DNA of 64,000 nt from Solitalea lacus. GTDB taxonomy: Bacteria; Bacteroidota; Bacteroidia; Sphingobacteriales; Sphingobacteriaceae. The notes beneath the pieces were generated by a model. That model saw only the letters and a list, made by a program, of their open reading frames with translations. It had not been told where the DNA came from and searched no databases. The stretch lies in the NCBI RefSeq assembly GCF_022014595.1, contig NZ_CP091740.1, positions 868,001-932,000 on the forward strand. The letters are read 5' to 3'. Made by a program: the position numbers and the translations under genes. Positions 56,056 to 62,853 of this stretch are shown piece after piece (the stretch's first letter is position 1; each line of letters opens with the position of its first letter).

Positions 56056-56457
56056 ATGGAAAGTAAAAACACAGAACAGTCATTGATACTAACATTCAAA
56101 CTGTTAAAGTTTACATTCGGGATTGTACCGATCGTTGCAGGGGCTGACAAGTTCACTAATCTGCTTACAAATTGGGAGCAATATATCAATCCTTCCATTG
56201 AAGGTTTGCTGCCGTTTTCCGGCTCTACCTTTATGATGATGGTAGGTGTTGTTGAAATTATTGCAGGACTTATCGTGCTTAAAAAAACCGAAATTGGCGG
56301 ATACATTGTTGCTGCCTGGCTCACTATTGTTGCACTGACATTGTTGCCTGGCCTCAACTATGTCGATGTAGCAGTCCGTGATCTGGTAATGGCGGTTGCA
56401 GCTTTTGCTATGGCAAGAATAGCTAAAATTATTGCTTTAAATTATGGCACAGTTTGA
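56056..56457 (+). CDS. DoxX-like small membrane protein
   Basis: 133 residues with four hydrophobic helices: LLKFTFGIVPIVAGADKF, FMMMVGVVEIIAGLIVL, YIVAAWLTIVALTLLPGL and AVRDLVMAVAAFAMARIA. The VAGADKF and VEIIAG motifs are close to DoxX/DoxD relatives but different from the neighbour at 55467. Its last 14 bp overlap the start of an ECF sigma factor gene (ATGGCACAGTTTGA), so translation of the two is likely coupled. It takes the position where an anti-sigma factor would be expected, although it precedes the sigma gene and has no obvious sigma-binding cytosolic domain. Confidence 0.8.
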   Translation: MESKNTEQSLILTFKLLKFTFGIVPIVAGADKFTNLLTNWEQYINPSIEGLLPFSGSTFMMMVGVVEIIAGLIVLKKTEIGGYIVAAWLTIVALTLLPGLNYVDVAVRDLVMAVAAFAMARIAKIIALNYGTV

Positions 56458-57094
56458 AAGGTTTACCGAAGCAGAACTTGTTGAGCGGATAACAAATGGA
56501 GAAAAATCCCTTTACGAAGTTATTGTAAGAAGGTTTAATCCATATTTGTACAAAATAGGCCGGTCGTATAATTATAATCATGAAGACACGCAGGATTTGA
56601 TGCAGGAAACCTTTATTGATGCCTATAAAAACCTGTTACAGTTTGAAGGTCGCTCGGATTTTAAAACCTGGATTATCCGCATCATGCTCAACAACTGTTA
56701 CCGAAAAAGAAAAAAGTTGAGTCTTAAAAATGAAGTTACACAAGATACTGATGACAATTCAACGCCAATGTTTACAAGTTCGAATAATGACACCGATAAA
56801 ATAGTTCAAAACCGGGAATTGGGGCACATTATTGAAAATGCTCTTGGTAAAATTCCTTTTGATTACCGAATAGTATTTTCATTAAGAGAAATAAACGGAC
56901 TGAATGTATCAGAAACTGCCGGCTTGCTTAATATCAGCGAATCTAATGTAAAAGTGAGGCTTAATAGGTCGAAAGCTATGCTGAGAGCCGAGATAGAGAA
57001 AACATACACTGCTCATGAACTATTTGAATTTAATTTAATCTATTGTGATGCGATGGTAAAAAATGTATTGAATAAAATAAATGAACTCTATTGA
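56444..57094 (+). CDS. ECF-type RNA polymerase sigma factor
   Basis: 216 residues. Region 2 is clear (YNYNHEDTQDLMQETFIDAY, then FEGRSDFKTWIIRIMLNN). Region 4 reads IPFDYRIVFSLREINGLN, then VSETAGLLNISESNVKVRLN. About 35 residues extend beyond region 4 (HELFEFNLIYCDAMVKNVLN), a feature of some Bacteroidota ECF groups. It should direct RNA polymerase to a dedicated regulon. The start overlaps the DoxX-like gene by 14 bp, and no separate anti-sigma gene follows; the next gene is 326 bp away behind a hairpin. Control could be through the DoxX partner or through the C-terminal extension. Confidence 0.9.
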   Translation: MAQFERFTEAELVERITNGEKSLYEVIVRRFNPYLYKIGRSYNYNHEDTQDLMQETFIDAYKNLLQFEGRSDFKTWIIRIMLNNCYRKRKKLSLKNEVTQDTDDNSTPMFTSSNNDTDKIVQNRELGHIIENALGKIPFDYRIVFSLREINGLNVSETAGLLNISESNVKVRLNRSKAMLRAEIEKTYTAHELFEFNLIYCDAMVKNVLNKINELY

Positions 57095-57420
57095 AGAGGA
57101 TCTGCCACTAAATACAGATAACGTTTCCCGGTAAACGTTATCTGTAATCCTCCCTATTTCAAAGGAATTGATTCCTTCGGCTAACGTTTAACCTAGTAGC
57201 AAAGTTTGAAATTCATGAGGATAAAAAAGCGGTTTAAAGTTACATTAAGCCAATAATTGAAAAACATTAGTCAGAATCTTTATACCCTCCTCTCGGTCAT
57301 ATCCCCTCATTCGTCTGATCGTACAAATCATAGAATTCAATGTTTGCTTTTTTATGTCAAATGGAAAGATTGATTATCCCAAAATAATTTCTCAATTTAA
57401 ATAGAAAATAAAGCAGCAAT
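57095..57420. other. Spacer between the ECF sigma factor and methyltransferase genes
   Basis: 326 bp. Besides the hairpin at 57114-57145 I see no gene, no clear TAnnTTTG box and no riboswitch-like conserved blocks. Confidence 0.5.
57114..57145. terminator. Perfect 13-bp hairpin after the ECF sigma gene
   Basis: ACAGATAACGTTT, loop CCCGGT, AAACGTTATCTGT. It lies 20 bp after the stop but lacks a T run, so it may be a terminator, a processing site or a palindromic operator. Confidence 0.5.
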
Positions 57421-58467
57421 ATGACAAATTTAACAAACGCGCAAACTCAAATAACGCCCGCACGCATCATGGAAACAGGATTGGCTTTTTGGGTGTCAAA
57501 AACGTTACTTTCAGCCGTTAAGTTGGGAGTATTTACGCTTCTTGGCGGAAATAAGAAGCTGAGTGGAAAAGAAATTCAAAAAGCTTTAGGATTGCATGAT
57601 CGAGGTGTATATGATTTTTTGGACGGATTGGTTGCTGCTGGTTTTTTAAATAGAACGGGGCTACTTGAAACTGCAGAATACAGTAATACGGATGAGACTG
57701 AATTATTTCTTGATAAAAACAAACCCTCTTATCTTGGGGGTATTCTGGAAATGGCCAATGATCGCCTATATAGATTTTGGGCTGATTTAGATGAAGCTCT
57801 CATCACTGGCAAGCCTCAAAATGAGATGAAGCATCATGGAATTTCAATGTTTGACGAGTTGTATGCCGACTCTGCACGTCTTAAACAATTTATGAATGCA
57901 ATGTCGGGTATATCAACGGGCAATTTTATTGCACTTGCTAATAAGTTCGATTTTTCCCCTTACCAAACGCTTTGCGATATAGGAGGAGCTGCGGGAATAT
58001 TATCCATTCAGGTTGCCAAGCATAATCCCCACATGAACTGCACCACTCTTGATCTGCCACAAGTGGCTCCTATAGCCAATGAAACTATTGCGTCCCATGG
58101 GCTTAACGACAGAGTGAAAACCGGTGTAGTTGATTTCTTTACGGATGAATTTCCGAAATCAGATGTGATAACAATGGGTATGATTCTGCATGACTGGGAC
58201 CTCGAAAACAAAAAAATGTTGATTAAGAAAGCGTATAATGCTTTGCCCGAAGGAGGTGCTTTTATAGCCATTGAAGCACTGATAGATGATGACAGGAGAA
58301 AAAATATTTTTGGTTTGATGATGTCGCTAAATATGCTGATAGAGTTTGGTGTAGCTTTTGACTTTACCGGAGCTGATTTTGAATCATGGGTTAAAGAAGC
58401 CGGGTTTAGTCGGGTCGAAATTATACCGCTTGCAGGTCCATCCAGTGCGGCAGTTGCCTATAAATAA
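57421..58467 (+). CDS. SAM-dependent O-methyltransferase family protein
   Basis: 348 residues with the two-domain layout of plant-type/acetylserotonin O-methyltransferases. An N-terminal winged-helix dimerisation domain lies at about 25-95 (LGLHDRGVYDFLDGLVAAGF). The C-terminal Rossmann fold has motif I LCDIGGAAG at 184-192, LDLPQVAP, and the HDW motif at 257-259, where the His is the general base in active family members. Likely substrates are phenolic or polyketide hydroxyls, but no biosynthetic cluster surrounds it. It is alone, with about 240 bp to the next gene. Confidence 0.85.
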   Translation: MTNLTNAQTQITPARIMETGLAFWVSKTLLSAVKLGVFTLLGGNKKLSGKEIQKALGLHDRGVYDFLDGLVAAGFLNRTGLLETAEYSNTDETELFLDKNKPSYLGGILEMANDRLYRFWADLDEALITGKPQNEMKHHGISMFDELYADSARLKQFMNAMSGISTGNFIALANKFDFSPYQTLCDIGGAAGILSIQVAKHNPHMNCTTLDLPQVAPIANETIASHGLNDRVKTGVVDFFTDEFPKSDVITMGMILHDWDLENKKMLIKKAYNALPEGGAFIAIEALIDDDRRKNIFGLMMSLNMLIEFGVAFDFTGADFESWVKEAGFSRVEIIPLAGPSSAAVAYK

Positions 58468-58705
58468 CATTTATTTACAAGAATTATTAGGCTATAAAAC
58501 AAAGCAGTTGGAGATTTAAAATCTTCCCTAGAAAGAACTTGAGAACAGATTGATTAAATCCATTCATAGAGTTTGAGATTGCCCTACTATTAGGAATCAT
58601 TGGCACTATTCTTGACATTAACCAATCGTTAATTAATTGTTAATTGTAAAGGCAGTCAGTCAAGAATGGATCATTAACGCATGATCTATTAAGCTCTCAA
58701 TTTCT

Positions 58706-59374
58706 ATGGAAAAAATCAAATTTCAATCTAAATCTTTTCTGGGGTATAAATTCTTGTTGTATTTCAGTTACATTATAGCTTTCTTAATAATACCTGTTGT
58801 AGCAATAACAAGCCACTTACTCCATATTCCTGTTTACCATCTAACCAGAGATATTGCAGCTGTTTTGGGTTGTCATCCTTTTACAGGTATTATGTCGAAT
58901 CTGGGCGTGCTTATCTGGTGCATTACGGTGGCAATTTGCTTTTTTACAGTATCAATTATCAGGTTTACTAGGGAGAATGAATATACCGGGTTTTTATTCA
59001 TTTCCGGGTTATTTACTTCTTTTCTAATGTTGGATGACTTCTTTATGTTTCATGAATATGTCTTTCCTAAAATTTTTCACTTACCGGAAAAGGTGTTTGA
59101 CTCTCTATATGTAATGCTTACGGTGCTTTATCTCTATAAATATTATAAGGTAATTCTTAAAAATGATTTTTTGATAATATTCCTCGCTTATTGCTTTTTT
59201 GCCTTGTCGATGTCTATGGATGTGTTTTTCGATCAAAAAGGCTGGGAATTTCTATTTGAAGACGGCCTTAAATTAATGGGTATTATAAGTTGGTTCGTCT
59301 TCTTCAGTAGGGTTTGTTTTACTCAGATTACTTCGGTCTTGGCCGAAACAGAGCCAATTCTTGAAGAGGTTTAA
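58706..59374 (+). CDS. Polytopic membrane protein with conserved acidic and His residues
   Basis: 222 residues with about six or seven hydrophobic helices. Polar motifs sit at helix ends: D110-D111-FFMF-H116-E117, D172 and E185-D186-GLKLMG. Clustered Asp, His and Glu at membrane borders recall intramembrane metal-dependent hydrolases such as the CREST superfamily (ceramidases, PAQR), but the spacing does not match those well enough to assign it. I believe similar unnamed proteins occur in other bacteria. It is alone on its strand, with an AT-rich promoter region carrying TTAA repeats. The function is unknown. Confidence 0.75.
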   Translation: MEKIKFQSKSFLGYKFLLYFSYIIAFLIIPVVAITSHLLHIPVYHLTRDIAAVLGCHPFTGIMSNLGVLIWCITVAICFFTVSIIRFTRENEYTGFLFISGLFTSFLMLDDFFMFHEYVFPKIFHLPEKVFDSLYVMLTVLYLYKYYKVILKNDFLIIFLAYCFFALSMSMDVFFDQKGWEFLFEDGLKLMGIISWFVFFSRVCFTQITSVLAETEPILEEV

Positions 59375-59473
59375 TTCATTCATGTTCGTTCGTTTTAAGT
59401 AGTTGAAAAACATTAATTTAGTGCTTGTTAGGGTGGCATTCTCCAGCCTAATGACATATCTCACTCAATTGAT

Positions 59474-61189
59474 ATGCGAAAAGTACTAAACAAGGTATCC
59501 GAACTGCTTTGTGTTTTTTTGTTGGTATTTGTCTCCTGTCGTGAAAAAAATAAAGCACCAACATCGGAAGCAATAAATTCCATGAACCTTAAGGTGGGAG
59601 AGATTCCTTTTTGCGGTCCTGCTGACAAGCAATTTGGGGCTGTAGGGTTTGGAACATCATGTTCCGAAAAGATACAGAAAGAGTTTGAACTGGCTTTAGC
59701 ACTCTTGCATTCGTTTGAATATGACGAAGCTGAAAAGATGTTTGCAAAGGTTATTGATTTGGCCCCGGACTGCATGATGGCCTATTGGGGAGTAGCCATG
59801 TGTAATTATCATCCTCTTTGGGCCCCTCCTTCGCAATCCGAGCTAAAAAAGGGTTCCAAAGCCATCATAATTGCCAAATCCCTTACATCAAAGTCAAAAA
59901 GAGAGTCGGATTACCTTGATGCTATTGCTTCATTTTATAAAAATTGGGATAAAATAGATCATCGCACCCGAAGCCTCCGATTTGAAAAGGCGATGGAAGT
60001 AATTTATAAAGAATATCAGAACGATAAAGAAGCCGCCATTTTTTATGCCTTATCACTTATTGCTGCTGCAAATCCAGCTGATAAGACGTTTGAAAATCAA
60101 AGGAAAGCTGGTTCTATTTTAAATGAACTCTATCGTCAAGAACCTAATCATCCGGGAGTTGTCCATTATATTATTCATGCTTATGATTCTCCGGAGCTGG
60201 CAGAAAATGCATTGCTTGCTGCAAGGCAATATGCGTCTATTGCTCCATCGTCTGCACATGCGCTGCACATGCCTTCGCATATTTTTACAAGGCTGGGATT
60301 ATGGTCTGAAAGTGTTAAATCAAATCTTGAATCTATTGCCTCAGCCCAATGTTATGCTGAACAAACTGGAATAAAGGGGCACTGGGATGAGGAACTTCAC
60401 GGCCTTGATTACCTCGTTTATGCTTATCTGCAAAAAGGAGAGAATGTGTTGGCAAAAAAGGAATGTGATTACCTTCAATCAATTCAAGTGGCTAATCCGG
60501 TTAATTTCAAAGTTGCATACGCTTTTGCCGCTGTTCCAGCTCGTTACTTATTGGAAAATAAACTTTGGAAAGAAGCTGCAGGTTTGCAAATTCAGAAGAC
60601 AAATGTTAACTGGAATGATTATCCGTGGCAAAGAGCAATCCTCCATTTTGCACGTTTGCTTGGCTCAATACATATTGGTAATTTAGATTCAGCCAGGGTA
60701 GAGCTAAAACAATTAAATTCGATTCATGATATACTGGTGAATCAAAAAGATGAGTACAAAGCCAACCAGGTATTAATTCAAATTAAGGCATCTGAGGCAT
60801 GGCTTTTATTTAAAGAAGGGCAGGAGGATGAAGCACTAAAATTGTTGTACGTGGCAGCCGATATGGAAGACAAAACAGAAAAGCATCCAGTTACTCCCGG
60901 AGAGGTGATGCCTGCTAGAGAACTATTAGGAGATATGTTGTTGCAAATGGATAAATCCGCGGAAGCCTTAATTGCCTATGAAGCAGATCTTAAAAAACAT
61001 CCTAACCGGTTTAATGGCCTATATGGAGCCGGATTAGCAGCCGAAAAATCAAATCAGATTGAAAGGGCAGCGTTTTATTACAGAAAACTTATAGCAATTG
61101 CGAATTCACCTGGGGCCAGCAGGCCTGAACTTGAAGCGGCTAAGATGTTTATAAAAAAGAAAGGAGCTTTGTATTCTACTATTCGCTAA
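59474..61189 (+). CDS. TPR-repeat lipoprotein
   Basis: 571 residues: signal with lipobox (FVSC at about residue 22) and then scattered tetratricopeptide repeats, for example FELALALLHSFEYDEAEKMF, MMAYWGVAMCNYHPLW, a central AARQYASIAPSSAHALHMPS segment with an HxxH-like HMPSH, and DMLLQMDKSAEALIAYEADL near the end. The PADKQFGAVGFGTSCSEKIQ front and the HALHMPSHIFTRLGLW motif mark a recognisable family of large TPR proteins with no known function. The residues after the lipid Cys (REKNK) are mixed, so surface export is uncertain. It stands alone, followed by decayed sequence. Confidence 0.82.
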   Translation: MRKVLNKVSELLCVFLLVFVSCREKNKAPTSEAINSMNLKVGEIPFCGPADKQFGAVGFGTSCSEKIQKEFELALALLHSFEYDEAEKMFAKVIDLAPDCMMAYWGVAMCNYHPLWAPPSQSELKKGSKAIIIAKSLTSKSKRESDYLDAIASFYKNWDKIDHRTRSLRFEKAMEVIYKEYQNDKEAAIFYALSLIAAANPADKTFENQRKAGSILNELYRQEPNHPGVVHYIIHAYDSPELAENALLAARQYASIAPSSAHALHMPSHIFTRLGLWSESVKSNLESIASAQCYAEQTGIKGHWDEELHGLDYLVYAYLQKGENVLAKKECDYLQSIQVANPVNFKVAYAFAAVPARYLLENKLWKEAAGLQIQKTNVNWNDYPWQRAILHFARLLGSIHIGNLDSARVELKQLNSIHDILVNQKDEYKANQVLIQIKASEAWLLFKEGQEDEALKLLYVAADMEDKTEKHPVTPGEVMPARELLGDMLLQMDKSAEALIAYEADLKKHPNRFNGLYGAGLAAEKSNQIERAAFYYRKLIAIANSPGASRPELEAAKMFIKKKGALYSTIR

Positions 61190-61300
61190 AGTCATTTAGT
61201 GACTCAATAACAGTTGGTTAAGGGTGTGACGGACAAATTGAACTATCTCAATTGGGTAATTTTTAGGTTTTTATCTAAATTACTTCTCAAACCTATCCAT

Positions 61301-61547
61301 ATGAAAACACTGCTTACTGAAAAAACAGAACTTGAGGATTATATTATTTTTACCTACAGAAGAGTCAGGCGAGCAATAGGTTACTTAGGATTTTTTTGCC
61401 AATCATCCTTGTCATTCTTTCTCTTTTTAGTTTTTTCAAAACTCCAATTCAGCCTTCGATAAGTGATTATTGCTATACCAATTTTCGAGAGATCCTTACA
61501 GGAACTTTAAGCGCTGTATGTAGGTGTAGGACTGTTTCTTATCAGGT
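61301..61547 (+). pseudogene. Small membrane protein gene, 5' fragment with frameshifts
   Basis: From an ATG the frame reads MKTLLTEKTELEDYIIFTYR, RVRRAIGYLGFF, then breaks at a run of seven T (61391-61397). One extra T would restore LPIILVILSLFSFFKTPIQP, SISDYCYTNFREILTGTLSA. A second shift near 61530 is needed to read VGVGLFLIR. After that the sequence enters the TnpB element. SISDYxYTNxREIL is a motif I associate with small uncharacterised membrane proteins of Bacteroidota. With two frameshifts and an insertion the gene is very probably dead; a later fragment may lie at 62747. A simple frame scan shows only an 82-codon chimera here. Confidence 0.6.
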
Positions 61548-61680
61548 GTGAACTACCCATTTGCTAAAGACAAATGGGCTTCGGACTTCAACGCCTTGTG
61601 CTTCTTTTCAGAAGTCTTATTTAAGGCTCTGCCCGTGTTATCGGAGAGTTCCGCCCCGATTATTCTTAATCCTTCTTCAA
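61548..61680 (-). ncRNA. Putative omega (reRNA) scaffold overlapping the tnpB 3' end
   Basis: TnpB guide RNAs are made from the 3' end of tnpB through the right end, with the guide taken from the flanking DNA. Here the 8-bp right-end hairpin (61556-61578) and TTCAC boundary are intact. The predicted guide would start at 61547 on the minus strand (ACCTGATAAGAAACAG). The 5' limit given is a guess. Confidence 0.35.
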
Positions 61681-62746
61681 GGATATTTTTACTTGCATTT
61701 ATGTCCCTGTCTAAAGTATGCCCATTTGGACAAGTCCATATTCTTTCAGAAAGAGTTAAGTCCTGATGGATATATCCACATTCGTTGCAAGTCTTTGACG
61801 ATGGATAGAAGCGATTGATTTTAACGATTCGTTTATCATTCCAGTTTGCTTTATATGCTAAAAGCTTGACGAATGTTCCCCAACTTGCATCCGCTATATG
61901 CTTTGCAAGTTTATGGTTGGTCATCATTCCCTTTACGTTCAAATCTTCCAAACATATAATATCGTACTCATTGGTTATCTGTGTAGATACTTTATGCAAC
62001 ACGTCAAGTCTTGCATTTGCAATCTTTTCATGTATTGCAGCTACTTTTAGTCTTTGCCTGTTTCGACTGTTTGAACCTTTTACCTTTCTTGAAAGATGTT
62101 TTTATGCTTTTGCTAATTGCCTTTCATATCTTTTTAAATGATAGTTATTTTTAAACCTTGTACCATCGGAAGTAACAGCAACATCTTTAATTCCTAAGTC
62201 GATACCAACTTGTTTTTCCGTTGGTTGAATTTGCGTATGCTGCACTTCACAAAGAATAGAAGCAAAATAGTTACCTGTCGGTGTTTTTGAAACTGTGCAA
62301 TGTTTCACTTGGCCTCTTAATTCCCTGTGTTCAATTATTTGGATACCCTCTTTGAATTTAGGGAAAACCAATTGGCCATGTTCAATCTCAACAAATTGCG
62401 GAACAGTGAAACTATTCTTTTTGCGTTTGCTTTTAAAGCGTGGAAATTTCGCATTGCCCCTGAAAAAGTTTACAAAGGCGGTATCTAAACTTCGTAATGC
62501 CGTTTGCAAGGTTTGGCTATTGACCGCTTTTAACCACTCCGTTTCTTCTTGCTTCTTTAGCAATGTCAATGAGCCTGCTTGTTTATGGTAATTGTCGGAT
62601 TTTTTACGTTCCTTATATTGTTCAATTCTTTTATTCAAAAAATGATTGAATACAAAGCGGACACTCCCGAAATGCTTATTCAAAAGAACTTCCTGTTCCT
62701 TTGTCGGTAACAACGCAAAACGATAGGTCTTATATATTGTTTTCAT
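61553..62746 (-). pseudogene. tnpB: tnpB RNA-guided nuclease gene with one in-frame stop
   Basis: The N-terminal part (62746 to 62102, MKTIYKTYRFALLPTKEQEV) and the C-terminal part (to 61553) are in the same frame, separated only by TAA at 62102-62104 followed by 33 sense codons (KHLSRKVKGSN onward). Restoring that codon (likely CAA, Gln) gives a 397-residue TnpB. RuvC motifs are present: D183 in VGIDLGIKD, the Glu in ICLEDLNVKGM (about 267) and DRDINAS near the end. The zinc ribbon reads CNECG then CPNGH. Without suppression the product stops just after RuvC-I and should be inactive. Confidence 0.85.
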
Positions 62747-62853
62747 TTTCGGTGTAATGATAATACTTTTTTTACAATCCCGATAAGGGTAAAGATTGTT
62801 TCACCAAAACTTCGCTACCAGGTCACACTCATCCGAACTTTTTCCATTTCGTC
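62747..62853 (+). pseudogene. Probable second fragment of the interrupted membrane protein gene
   Basis: On the plus strand, right next to the tnpB start codon, one reads a hydrophobic stretch (IFGVMIILF), then after a shift at another seven-T run NPDKGKDCFTKTSLPG and HTHPNFFHFV. This continues the type of sequence expected for the protein whose 5' part is at 61301. It ends at 62853 where the IS4-type element seems to begin. The link is my inference from reading frames and motifs. Confidence 0.4.

Larger units (their letters stand above)
61548..62746 (-). mobile_element. TnpB-only IS605/IS1341-type element
   Basis: The element consists of a tnpB reading on the minus strand and a right end at about 61548 marked by a hairpin (CCCATTTG/CAAATGGG, 61556-61578) followed by TAGTTCAC, the usual kind of end for these elements. 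No tnpA transposase is present, so it would need one in trans. The left end is not resolved; host-like sequence seems to begin immediately before the tnpB start codon, which suggests that the left end is trimmed or very short. Confidence 0.75.

Noticed and set aside
61815-62591. Plus-strand open frames across tnpB
   Set aside because: They are antisense shadows of tnpB; the minus strand carries all RuvC and zinc-ribbon motifs.
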